Positions 28,932 through 36,742 of a stretch of 43,615 nucleotides of DNA are shown piece after piece. The notes below the pieces were generated by a model. It ran no database searches and was not told the origin of the DNA. It saw only the letters and a list, made by a program, of their open reading frames with translations. The DNA lies in the IMG/VR virus record IMGVR_UViG_3300028840_002216, positions 1-43,615 of that record. The stretch is one strand, 5' to 3'. This DNA is from a virus. Both the position numbers and the translations under genes were made by a program. The first letter of the stretch is position 1. Each line of letters starts with the position of its first letter.

Positions 28932-29930
28932 ATGAAAGGGATCGGCATCTTTAAAGGCAAAGTCGGGTCCGAGGATGTAGCATTCTTCGGATGCGATGAT
29001 GCCACCTTGCTTGCAGAGATCCACACCGAGGCCAAGGCCATGGTGGGCATGGAGCTGCACAAGGAAGATCCGCCGGTCGGGACTACGGCTCGCCGTGTCG
29101 GCGAGATATTGGTCCACTCTGTCGATGACGATGAGACCTACCAGGTCCAGTCGGAGAAACCTGAGACAGGGAGACGACCAACTGGTTCGCCCGGAGGATG
29201 GGCGGTTCAGTCGCTGGTGTTCTCTAAGGACAAGTTCACGAAGGAACAGGCGAAAGCCTGGATCAAGGAACACAAGCAATTCGTCGATGCGGGAGTCGAT
29301 GAGACCGACACGTCGTACAGGTTCCGCCAGTACGACCCCGGCTACTTCGGCAAATACCGCACGTTCGACTTGGCGGACGGCATCAAGGCCATTTATGGCC
29401 AGATTGCCAAAGAGAAGCGTGAAGACGCTGACGCTGAGAAGGACATCGCTGCTTCAATCGCCGATCACGACGCTGTGAAGGCATTGAACGAGCGCATTCT
29501 GAACAAGGGGCTGACGCTCTTTGAAGAAACCATCGAGAAGGCAGAAGAGAGTGAAGAGAGGTATATCCTCGGACTCGTTCTCGAACCCAACGATGGAGAG
29601 GAAGGCGCTGACTACAAACCGGACACCCAGGGCGACATCTACTCCGCGAAGGCTGTGCGCGACTCTGCTCACGGCTTTATGGAGAAGTACGGCCAGATTG
29701 ACCTCATGCATTCGTGGGATGCTCTGAGTGAGGGCGACGTGGCCATCCTGGAGTCCTACCTAGCCCCAGTCGAGTTCACCATCGGCAAAGGCAAGGATGC
29801 GTACAAGGTCAAAAAGGGAACGTGGCTCATGGCGCTGAGGGTAAAGAACGACGAGATCTGGAAGGCCATCAAGGACGGAAAGATCGGAGCGTTCTCCATC
29901 GGTGGCAAAGCACGCCGAACGGAGGTGTAA
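28932..29930 (+). CDS. XkdF-like prohead protease
   Basis: The 332-residue product has a C-terminal domain typical of PBSX XkdF proteins. It shows YILGLVLEPNDGEEG, DTQGDIYSAKAVRDSAHGF, the His in LMHSWD, the ES pair in AILESYLAPVEF, then KKGTWLMALRVKND and GKIGAFSIGGKA. The His and Ser placement fits the prohead serine protease fold. The N-terminal 100 residues are distinct and include a segment with RPTGSPGGWAVQSL. It probably matures the capsid and scaffold. Confidence 0.88.
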   Translation: MKGIGIFKGKVGSEDVAFFGCDDATLLAEIHTEAKAMVGMELHKEDPPVGTTARRVGEILVHSVDDDETYQVQSEKPETGRRPTGSPGGWAVQSLVFSKDKFTKEQAKAWIKEHKQFVDAGVDETDTSYRFRQYDPGYFGKYRTFDLADGIKAIYGQIAKEKREDADAEKDIAASIADHDAVKALNERILNKGLTLFEETIEKAEESEERYILGLVLEPNDGEEGADYKPDTQGDIYSAKAVRDSAHGFMEKYGQIDLMHSWDALSEGDVAILESYLAPVEFTIGKGKDAYKVKKGTWLMALRVKNDEIWKAIKDGKIGAFSIGGKARRTEV

Positions 29931-29931
29931 C

Positions 29932-31251
29932 GTGACAACTGCGAAGAAGAAAGATCCCGCCGTTGCCCGCCTCGAAGAGATCGACACCATGTTCGTATCC
30001 CTGGTGGACCGCGGCGCAAACAGGCAGAACAAGTTCTTCGTCGTCAAGGCCGACGGCAAAAAGCCGGAGCCGGTAGGCAAAGGCGTGGCGATGGAGCTTG
30101 GCAAAGAGGCGATGGAGACGCTCATGGAGCGGTTCCAGACCCTCAAGGATAAGATGGACAGCGGCTCGCTTTCCCAGGACGACATCAAGGATGCGTTCCA
30201 CGGTCAGTGGCAGCTCGAAGAGCTTATCCGCCAGGCAGTGGCAGTGACAGCAAAGAGCGATACGCTTGCACTTTCCATCGAGAGTGTGTTGCCGGCGCTG
30301 AAAGAACTTGCGAAGCAGGAAGACAACTCGGCTGACAAAGCCACTTGCCCGTACTGCAACGCTCAAGTCGAGCCGGGTGCGTCGATGTGTCCGAAATGTG
30401 GCAAGCCCCTCAAGGCAGGCCAAGGCTCGGATGAACAGAAGGCCGCCCAGAAGGACAGAGCAGAGAAGTACGGAATAGAGATCCTCGCAGAAGAGAAGAG
30501 TCACGTTGTGGCTCCTGCGAAGTCTCCCACGACCGAAGAGCTGTACGGAGATCCCGTCAACTTCCAGTTCCCCCTGGGGTGCGAGAAGGATGAGACCTCC
30601 AAGGAAGTCGTCGGTACATCGTTGCTCCGCTTCAAGCGGAATTATCGCGAGTACGAAGAGAAGAGTCGTACCGTGGTGGCAGCGCGTATCGTGCGTGCGG
30701 CACTGTCCGCCTCGGTGGTGATGGAGCTTCCGGAATCAGTTGCGAAGCTGCTCCCGGAGGATCTGCTGGAAGAGTACAAGAAATCCCAAGCCGACGGTTC
30801 ATCCAACGGTTCGGACGACAACAGGGACGCCAAAGGGAAAGACGATACCGACATGTCTTCCTGGCTCGATGAAGCTGGCGGCAAAGTTCAAAGTGTGCTG
30901 ATGGACGTGAAAGTCCGCTCGGCCCTTGACGCCCACTTGGAGTCCGACGGTGTTGAACTCTCAGCAACGGGTAAGAGAAACGTGCGTGTCGGAGTTGGAG
31001 GAGGCGCACCCTCCGGTGACAATGGGGATGTCCAAGAGCTTCGTGAGAAGAACGCGAAGCTTGAGGCTCAGCTCAAGAAGGCTCGCAAGGAATTGCGTGT
31101 CGCCAAGGCAAAGCTCATCAAGTCGAACGCGACTATCGGTAGCTCCACTGCTCTGTTGACCGGAGAAGAGGAAGCCGAACTCGCGGTAGGCAAGGGCAAC
31201 AGCCTGAGCTGGGCAGGAGACTTAGCCCAAGACGTAGAAGAGGACGAGTAG
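29932..31251 (+). CDS. Scaffold-like protein with XkdF-type start and zinc ribbon
   Basis: GTG 29932 follows GGAGGTG, two bases after the protease. The 439-residue product opens with FVSLVDRGANRQNKFFVV, the N-terminal motif of XkdF-like proteins. A zinc ribbon follows (CPYC and CPKC, about residues 139-155), then DPVNFQFPLGCEKDE, which resembles the DUF6582-type motif. It ends in a coiled coil. It probably assists capsid assembly together with the adjacent protease; the exact role is inferred. Confidence 0.7.
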   Translation: MTTAKKKDPAVARLEEIDTMFVSLVDRGANRQNKFFVVKADGKKPEPVGKGVAMELGKEAMETLMERFQTLKDKMDSGSLSQDDIKDAFHGQWQLEELIRQAVAVTAKSDTLALSIESVLPALKELAKQEDNSADKATCPYCNAQVEPGASMCPKCGKPLKAGQGSDEQKAAQKDRAEKYGIEILAEEKSHVVAPAKSPTTEELYGDPVNFQFPLGCEKDETSKEVVGTSLLRFKRNYREYEEKSRTVVAARIVRAALSASVVMELPESVAKLLPEDLLEEYKKSQADGSSNGSDDNRDAKGKDDTDMSSWLDEAGGKVQSVLMDVKVRSALDAHLESDGVELSATGKRNVRVGVGGGAPSGDNGDVQELREKNAKLEAQLKKARKELRVAKAKLIKSNATIGSSTALLTGEEEAELAVGKGNSLSWAGDLAQDVEEDE

Positions 31252-31296
31252 GAAAGGTAGAAAGGTAAACGTCAAACACCGATTACGGAGGAAACA

Positions 31297-32238
31297 ATGG
31301 CCAAGTCCAATAAAAGCATCATGAACAAGGCGGACATGATCGTCGACGATCTCAAGAACGACGGCGGTTATCTCCAATCCGAGCAGGCGAAGAAGTTCAT
31401 CAAAGACCTCATCAAAGAGGCCACCATTCTGCGCCTGGCAACAGTGTACGGAATGAAGTCGCACACCAGGCTGATCGACAAGATCGGCATCAACGGTCGC
31501 GTGCTTCGTCCCGGTCACAGTGGACGCGCTCTGGGCGTGAACGACCGCACCAAGCCGACCACCAGCCAGACCACGCTCACCACGGTACTGTGCCGTGCTG
31601 AGATGCGTCTGAACGACGAAGTCCTCGAAGACAACATCGAGGGCGGGTCCTTCAAGAACACCGTCATGTCCATGTTCGCGGAGCATATCTCCCTGGACAT
31701 CGACGACATGATGTTGAACGGCGACACCACGTCCTCGGACGACCTGTTGGCGCTGTTCGACGGCGCTCGGAAGCTGGCCGTCACCAACACGGTAAACGTG
31801 GGTGACCAGCCCATCGACAAGACCGTTCTCAAGAAGACGGTCAAGGCGATGCCGAGCCAGTACAACCGCAACCGCGCCAAGCAGCGCTTCCTCACTTCCG
31901 AGGATGGGGAGCTGGAGTACCGCGACTACCTCGCTGACCGCGCCACCGTGCTGGGAGACAAGTTCCTCCAGGACGAGGCTCCCGTGCGGTACGCGAGCCG
32001 TGCGTTGGTTCCCGTGCCGGTCATGCCGGACAACACCGGAACCAGCAGCAAGTCCACGGACATCTTGCTGACCGACCCGAAGAATATGATCGCCGGGTTC
32101 TGGCGCAAGGTGAAGGTCGAGACCGACCGCGACATCACCGCCGGCGAGTGGATCATGGTGGCGAGCGTGCGTCTCGGCTTCCAGTGGATGGAAGAGCGGG
32201 CAGTCGTCAAAGCCTACGACGTAAGGACGCAGGAGTAG
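31297..32238 (+). CDS. Major capsid protein
   Basis: The 313-residue product follows a strong GGAGG and precedes a terminator, as expected for the most abundant virion protein. Features of the HK97-fold capsid include an N-terminal helix, LCRAEMRLNDEVLEDNIEGG, the long spine-helix region HISLDIDDMMLNGD, and a C-terminal strand WIMVASVRLGFQWMEERAVV. Position after protease and scaffold genes supports the call. Confidence 0.9.
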   Translation: MAKSNKSIMNKADMIVDDLKNDGGYLQSEQAKKFIKDLIKEATILRLATVYGMKSHTRLIDKIGINGRVLRPGHSGRALGVNDRTKPTTSQTTLTTVLCRAEMRLNDEVLEDNIEGGSFKNTVMSMFAEHISLDIDDMMLNGDTTSSDDLLALFDGARKLAVTNTVNVGDQPIDKTVLKKTVKAMPSQYNRNRAKQRFLTSEDGELEYRDYLADRATVLGDKFLQDEAPVRYASRALVPVPVMPDNTGTSSKSTDILLTDPKNMIAGFWRKVKVETDRDITAGEWIMVASVRLGFQWMEERAVVKAYDVRTQE

Positions 32239-32254
32239 GCGACTGAGGTGAAGG

Positions 32255-32286
32255 CTGGGGCCTCTCCGGAGGTCCCGGTTCTTTCC
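32255..32286 (+). terminator. Rho-independent terminator after capsid gene
   Basis: CTGGGGCCTC (32255-32264) pairs with GAGGTCCCGG (32269-32278) over ten positions, two of them G-U, with loop TCCG. The T-rich stretch TTCTTTCCCGTT follows. It lies 17 bases after the capsid stop and would end or attenuate the late transcript. Confidence 0.75.
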
Positions 32287-32313
32287 CGTTAACCTTCAAC
32301 ACGGAGAAGTACG

Positions 32314-32556
32314 ATGGCAGAGATTAAAACCAACTTCGGCTTCGGCGGTGCCAATGTGGTACCGAGCGGCGCCCAGGGGAAACCCACCCTCGCACAAGCG
32401 TTGCGTGACATCGCCGACGACCTGGCCAACCTCCAGGTAGCGGAGATCACCAGCCCCGATGCGACGGACCTCGCCACAGCTCTTACCCTGGTCAACGAGA
32501 TCAAGGGAGCGCTGAATACGGTGGCAGGAGAGACCCTGCTCACCACGAAGGGATAG
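32314..32556 (+). CDS. Small head protein of unknown role
   Basis: The 80-residue product starts at ATG 32314 (GGAG upstream). It has GAQGKPTLAQALRDIADDL, and then a helix with Thr and Ala. Short proteins of this type often sit right after the capsid gene in phages. A virion role is likely but not shown. Confidence 0.7.
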   Translation: MAEIKTNFGFGGANVVPSGAQGKPTLAQALRDIADDLANLQVAEITSPDATDLATALTLVNEIKGALNTVAGETLLTTKG

Positions 32557-32594
32557 TCTTCGACTGTCCAGGACTTTGGAACTGAAAATTTGAA

Positions 32595-32616
32595 TCTCGG
32601 CCAAGCCGAGAGGAGG
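32595..32616 (+). promoter_or_regulatory. Hairpin next to ribosome binding site
   Basis: TCTCGGC (32595-32601) and GCCGAGA (32605-32611) form a perfect 7-bp hairpin with a CAA loop. Its last base overlaps the AGGAGG of the next gene (32611-32616). The structure would sit against the ribosome binding site and could tune translation or protect the 5' end of a processed mRNA. Confidence 0.5.
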
Positions 32617-32624
32617 AATGTAAG

Positions 32625-32936
32625 ATGTCACTCGGAACTGTAACTGTCGGAGATAAGGCGGGCCAGAAACGCGCTCCGCAATTCGTTGATCACCTCCAGT
32701 TCGCCGGAGACGGTGCCTACCCGTCCGGTGGAACCGCGGACTTCCAGGAGTACGTGCAGGCGGCATTCGGCGACAAGCGCGAAGTGATCGGTGTCCTCGG
32801 TCAGGACTGCGGCGATTTCGTCCCTGTCTATGACAAGGCCAACGACAAGCTGAAAGTGTACAAGCGCTCGGACGGCGCGGAGGCCAGCGGAAACCTGTCC
32901 ACCACGACGTTCAACATCTTGGTGTTCAGCTACTAG
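32625..32936 (+). CDS. Capsid decoration protein candidate
   Basis: The 103-residue product starts at ATG 32625, 8 bases after AGGAGG. It is beta-rich, with GDGAYPSGGTADFQEYV, VPVYDKANDKLKVYKRSDG and NILVFSY. It lies between two terminators just after the capsid gene, typical for an abundant cement or decoration protein. No definite family assignment. Confidence 0.65.
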   Translation: MSLGTVTVGDKAGQKRAPQFVDHLQFAGDGAYPSGGTADFQEYVQAAFGDKREVIGVLGQDCGDFVPVYDKANDKLKVYKRSDGAEASGNLSTTTFNILVFSY

Positions 32937-32968
32937 GCCGCTGCGATAAGCAGGCAATCGCGGGTGAA

Positions 32969-33025
32969 TGGCGGCCTGAGACCCGTTGAGACCTCTGGCC
33001 GCCACTCCCCCCTTTGACGTTTTTG
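32969..33025 (+). terminator. Terminator after decoration gene
   Basis: TGGCGGCC (32969-32976) and GGCCGCCA (32997-33004) are perfect 8-bp arms with a 20-base loop. A C-run and then CTTTGACGTTTTTG follow. The T-run is separated from the stem, so efficiency may be modest. It lies 32 bases after the stop. Confidence 0.6.
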
Positions 33026-33037
33026 AAAGGAAATCCC

Positions 33038-33802
33038 ATGTTCTATGCCGTACGACTCAAGGAGTACGACCCCCGGAAAGGCGCGGTCAAGCTCACGTAC
33101 ATTTCAGCAGCGCTCGGTGCGAAGTACGTCGCCGGCGAGGGAGACCAGCCGTCCAACTTCTCGATCATCGAGGAGCGCAAGGACAAGAAGCATCTCCTGG
33201 AAATCGCGGAGCTGAAGAAAATCGAGCAATTCGACGTATTCGAATGTGAGACCCTCGAAGAGGTTCACAAGCTCATCAAGGCCGAGGTAAATGCCAGACT
33301 CCTGGAAGGGCGTCCTGGCATCGCGGCCAAGGTTGCCGGAGAGCCTACTCAAATCAAGGAGAAGACTCCCAAGCGTGACCCGAAAGAGATGGCCAAAATC
33401 TTCAAGCCGATTTCGGCAGCGGAAGCTGCGAAGAAGCTCGAAGAAGAGAACGAGAAGAAGGCCAACGTTCCACCCGAGAATCCGGAAGATCCCGATGGTG
33501 ACGATGATGACGACGCCTTCGGCGACGAAGGTGGAGATCTCAGCGAAGACCTCGGAGCCAGCACAGGTGGACGCAAGCCGTCGACTGACCCGGAAGACCC
33601 GGAAGGCTCAGAAGACGGTGGCGAGGAAGCCTTGGCTCTTCGAGATGACGACGTATTCCCGGAATACGACGACATCACCGCGACCCAGATGAAAGAGTTC
33701 GCGGACAAGTACGAGATCGAGTACCCGTCGAGGGTATCGAAACACGACCTCTACGAGCTGCTCAAAGGAGCATTCGGAGTGGCCGAAGAAGACGAAGAGT
33801 AG
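33038..33802 (+). CDS. Structural protein with HeH/SAP-like C-terminus
   Basis: ATG 33038 follows GAAAGGA. The 254-residue product has a folded N-terminal part (MFYAVRLKEYDPRKGAVK), a long acidic Pro/Asp/Glu-rich linker, and a final helical motif ITATQMKEFADKYEIEYPS with HDLYELLKG. The last part is like the HeH/SAP/LEM-type end seen in many phage structural proteins. Probably a head or neck protein. Confidence 0.6.
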   Translation: MFYAVRLKEYDPRKGAVKLTYISAALGAKYVAGEGDQPSNFSIIEERKDKKHLLEIAELKKIEQFDVFECETLEEVHKLIKAEVNARLLEGRPGIAAKVAGEPTQIKEKTPKRDPKEMAKIFKPISAAEAAKKLEEENEKKANVPPENPEDPDGDDDDDAFGDEGGDLSEDLGASTGGRKPSTDPEDPEGSEDGGEEALALRDDDVFPEYDDITATQMKEFADKYEIEYPSRVSKHDLYELLKGAFGVAEEDEE

Positions 33803-33854
33803 GAACAAACCTACTTGAACCACGACAAAGCCGCTTGAGGGCAAGGAGAAAGAC

Positions 33855-34136
33855 ATGAATGAGAACAGGAACGCCGAGAGACAACGGTCGAGCAACGGCG
33901 GAAGACCTTCAACGCACAGGGAGGTCAAGGACCTGGCGTTTGCTGGGTATGTGCATCTCAAGGGCGTGACGCTCTTGAAGGCATCGAAGAAGGGGGGAGA
34001 CTTCACGTTCCTCTTCGACGATGTGGACGGTGTTATCGAGGGACTGAAGATTGAGTACACCAACTCGGCGGAAGCGCGGTTTGACGCTGCAATCCGTCGG
34101 CTGAAACGGCTGTGCCACCGGAGTCTCAGTGACTAG
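33855..34136 (+). CDS. DUF5659-like small protein
   Basis: The 93-residue product starts at ATG 33855 after AAGGAG. It has FAGYVHLKGVTLLKASKKGG, DFTFLFDD, and a helix YTNSAEARFDAAIRRLKRL, resembling the short phage proteins annotated DUF5659. Its function is not known. It sits among late genes. Confidence 0.65.
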   Translation: MNENRNAERQRSSNGGRPSTHREVKDLAFAGYVHLKGVTLLKASKKGGDFTFLFDDVDGVIEGLKIEYTNSAEARFDAAIRRLKRLCHRSLSD

Positions 34137-34161
34137 GCGAAAAGGCACAGGGGTATAGGGG

Positions 34162-34599
34162 ATGGGATTTCCACGCAACCCGCTGACCATCGTGAGGGCA
34201 GATGCTCTCTATTCGCGAAAGCGAGTTCAGGTAGAGTGTCTGTCCTCCGATGAAGTCGGAGACCCGATGGCTGCGAGGGACAACCCTGTGGATGGAGTGT
34301 GGAAAGTTCACCGATCCGACCCATTCGACGTGACCCGAATGCCAGCCTTTGGTATTCTTGTTGAGAAGACGTCGACAACGACAGGTTGGATGCAACTATT
34401 CGGTCCCATTGAAGGGATATACAGCGGATTGGAGCTTGGAAGAGTGTATTTTGTTTGGAGACCAGGGAATCCACCGACACAAGTTCCGCCCACCGCTGGG
34501 CCTTCTGGGTATGCGATGGTTCAAGGAATAGGAGTAGCAGTCGCCGAGGACATCTTGTTGTTGACCGGTGACTTGCAGATGACAATGAGACACTCGTAA
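34162..34599 (+). CDS. Beta-rich virion protein candidate
   Basis: The 145-residue product starts at ATG 34162, with ATAGGGG upstream. Its second half reads as surface-protein-like beta strands: LELGRVYFVWRPGNPP, then YAMVQGIGVAVAEDILLLTG. The fibre protein at 34989 ends in a comparable strand set (AVGVARQGGGG, then GRIIRVGYAINATDL). Both may be decoration or head-fibre modules. Confidence 0.6.
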   Translation: MGFPRNPLTIVRADALYSRKRVQVECLSSDEVGDPMAARDNPVDGVWKVHRSDPFDVTRMPAFGILVEKTSTTTGWMQLFGPIEGIYSGLELGRVYFVWRPGNPPTQVPPTAGPSGYAMVQGIGVAVAEDILLLTGDLQMTMRHS

Positions 34600-34608
34600 G
34601 GAGAAGAC

Positions 34609-34959
34609 ATGACTGAGGAAAAGACAGAACTGAGGATGACCGAGGTAGAGATGGCACGCATGGAGCTACATGAGGCTCGTGCGAATGGACAGCTTGCTAT
34701 TGTTGAGAAGCTTCAACTGGCAGAGAAGTTGCTCGGCATCGACTACCGTGAAAAGGTCGCCGCCAACCGAGCAAAGCAGGCAGATGCGCAACGGTCCATG
34801 ACAGAGGCCCAGGAGGAGGGTCGGGCTGTAATCGCGGGACTCGAAAAGAGGCTCGGTATCAAATTTGACGACTACGTTCTCCAGGATTCTGGAGAGCTTA
34901 AACACAGAGAAGAAATCACCGGTCCTCCAGAAGAGGACGAAACGGACAAAACGACATAA
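34609..34959 (+). CDS. Coiled-coil protein
   Basis: The 116-residue product starts at ATG 34609 after AAGGAG. It is almost wholly charged alpha-helix (MARMELHEARANGQLAIVEK and on), followed by an acidic tail. A rod-like spacer or chaperone for neighbouring fibre proteins is plausible; no family is recognised. Confidence 0.6.
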   Translation: MTEEKTELRMTEVEMARMELHEARANGQLAIVEKLQLAEKLLGIDYREKVAANRAKQADAQRSMTEAQEEGRAVIAGLEKRLGIKFDDYVLQDSGELKHREEITGPPEEDETDKTT

Positions 34960-34974
34960 TCCGGACGCCCGGAT
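34959..34974 (+). other. Small hairpin between fibre genes
   Basis: ATCCGG (34959-34964) and CCGGAT (34969-34974) pair around an ACGC loop, overlapping the previous stop codon. The ribosome binding site GAAGGAGG follows. It has no T-run and so is not a typical terminator; it may be an mRNA processing or stabilising element. Confidence 0.4.
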
Positions 34975-34988
34975 AGAAGGAGGACATC

Positions 34989-36389
34989 ATGGCCGAGAGG
35001 AAATTCGTTTTCATCAACCCGACGTACGGGTTCCACGAAGAGTCGGACCCCACGACGGACACCATCTCACTGGCTGGCTTGGCCATGTCGGGAGACATCC
35101 AGATGACTGGCGGCTCGGAAGTCACGGGACTTCCGGCAACGCCGTCAGGGGCCACAGCAGCGGCCTCCAAGGCTTATGTAGACAACAGTCTATCCGGACT
35201 CAAATGGAGAGACCCAGTGGCCGTCCGGGAGGTCATCAATGATGCCCTGTCTTCCCCCCCTGGATCGCCAAGCGATGGCGATGCCTACATCGTAGGTTCG
35301 TCTCCCACGGGTGGATGGTCCTCCTTCTCCCAGGGTGACCTGGTTGAATGGGACGGAGCTTCTTGGAATCTCATCGTTGCCGGCGTCGGTGCAGAGCCTG
35401 CTGATGGCCTACGAGTCATCGTGACCGAAGGCACCGCGGCGGGTTCGTTCGTAGGCGAGGAAGGCAACATCGGTATCTACGATGCAGGAGGAGACTCCTG
35501 GTCGTTCAACACTCCGGAGGATGGCTGGGCTGTTCTCATCAACGGCGAGAACGGTGTCGACGAGAACACAGCATGGACCTACGACACGGACACGTGGGTG
35601 CAGTTCTCCGGTGCTGGCCAGATCAATGCGGGTGCCGGTCTTGACAAGAGCGGCAACACCATCTTCGTGGGCAACGGAGACGGAATCAAGGTCAACGCAG
35701 ACTCCATCGAGGTGGAGGTTTCGGCGACCAACCCAGGTTTGGAGTTCGAGGGAACGTCTCCGAACAAGACCCTCGCAGTTCAGGTATCGTCCACCGGCGG
35801 TCTCCAGAAGACGGCCTCTGGTGTCGAGGTCAAGCTCGACGACACGCCAGACACCCTGGATGTGGACGCCGACGGCCTGAAGGTTGTAGGTCTCCCCTCT
35901 CTGTTCAAGATCAATGACGTGGCGGTAGGCTCCGACGTGACGGCAGCCAACCTGGATACGCTCACCGACGGCAGCAATGCGGATGCCCTGCATACGCACA
36001 CCATCGCCGCGGTGGACGAAGCCAAGCGCGTCGAAGACACCCACACGAACAACGTGGCGGTGTCAACAGGACAGGTGGTTCGTTGGAGCGGTACCAACAA
36101 CGAGATCACCCCGGCTGCGAACAACAGCGCCCCCAACGCCCGAGCTGTGGGTGTTGCACGTCAAGGCGGCGGTGGTTCGCCGGCGACGTCCGAAATCGTC
36201 AAGCATGGTGTGTGCGCCGGTGTTCTTTCGAGCGCAACGGTCAACACTCCGTACTTCCTCGGCTCCGCTGGTGCGTTGGTCACCTGGGGAAGCATTCCGC
36301 TTCCGGGCCGTATCATCCGAGTGGGCTACGCCATCAACGCGACCGACCTCGATGTCCAGATCATGGACCTCGGCTGGCGGCGTGCGTAA
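34989..36389 (+). CDS. Fibre-like structural protein
   Basis: The 466-residue product begins with ISLAGLAMSGDIQMTGG and KAYVDNSLSGLKWRDPV, a common start of phage fibre proteins. A DUF2793-like segment follows (DAYIVGSSPTGGWSSF, WAVLINGENG). It then has repeats of beta residues and ADALHTH. The C-terminal domain is beta-rich. It probably forms a head or tail fibre. GGAGG precedes ATG 34989. Confidence 0.75.
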   Translation: MAERKFVFINPTYGFHEESDPTTDTISLAGLAMSGDIQMTGGSEVTGLPATPSGATAAASKAYVDNSLSGLKWRDPVAVREVINDALSSPPGSPSDGDAYIVGSSPTGGWSSFSQGDLVEWDGASWNLIVAGVGAEPADGLRVIVTEGTAAGSFVGEEGNIGIYDAGGDSWSFNTPEDGWAVLINGENGVDENTAWTYDTDTWVQFSGAGQINAGAGLDKSGNTIFVGNGDGIKVNADSIEVEVSATNPGLEFEGTSPNKTLAVQVSSTGGLQKTASGVEVKLDDTPDTLDVDADGLKVVGLPSLFKINDVAVGSDVTAANLDTLTDGSNADALHTHTIAAVDEAKRVEDTHTNNVAVSTGQVVRWSGTNNEITPAANNSAPNARAVGVARQGGGGSPATSEIVKHGVCAGVLSSATVNTPYFLGSAGALVTWGSIPLPGRIIRVGYAINATDLDVQIMDLGWRRA

Positions 36390-36403
36390 TCAGCGGGTGA
36401 TGC

Positions 36404-36730
36404 ATGACGGATCGCGTTCAGGTCGTCAAATGGGAGAGTCCGTCTAAGGGCGGAACACAAGAAGATACCGTCCCGACGGAGATCAATCCCAACGAAGACG
36501 GCCTGGACGCTCGCGCCTTATTCATCCAGAATGACACCTCGGAGGATGAAACGGTTCAAGTCACCAGGAACGCTTCTGGTGACATGGTGTTCTCAGACCA
36601 GCAGGTCGACCCTATCACATTGAGCGAGATACTTGCGCAGGCGCTGAACGTGGACGTCATCCTTTGCGATGATGTCCTTGCGGAGGTGCTTGTAGATGAC
36701 GTGACAGCCAATGTGCTGATCGACCAGTAG
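36404..36730 (+). CDS. Small acidic structural protein
   Basis: The 108-residue product starts at ATG 36404. It shows PTEINPNEDGLDARALFIQND and DETVQVTRNASGDMVFSD, patterns common in phage fibre-associated proteins. The ending is a repetitive run (VDVILCDDVLAEVLVDDV). It sits between two fibre genes and probably belongs to the same structure. Confidence 0.65.
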   Translation: MTDRVQVVKWESPSKGGTQEDTVPTEINPNEDGLDARALFIQNDTSEDETVQVTRNASGDMVFSDQQVDPITLSEILAQALNVDVILCDDVLAEVLVDDVTANVLIDQ

Positions 36731-36742
36731 GCGGAGGAGCGA

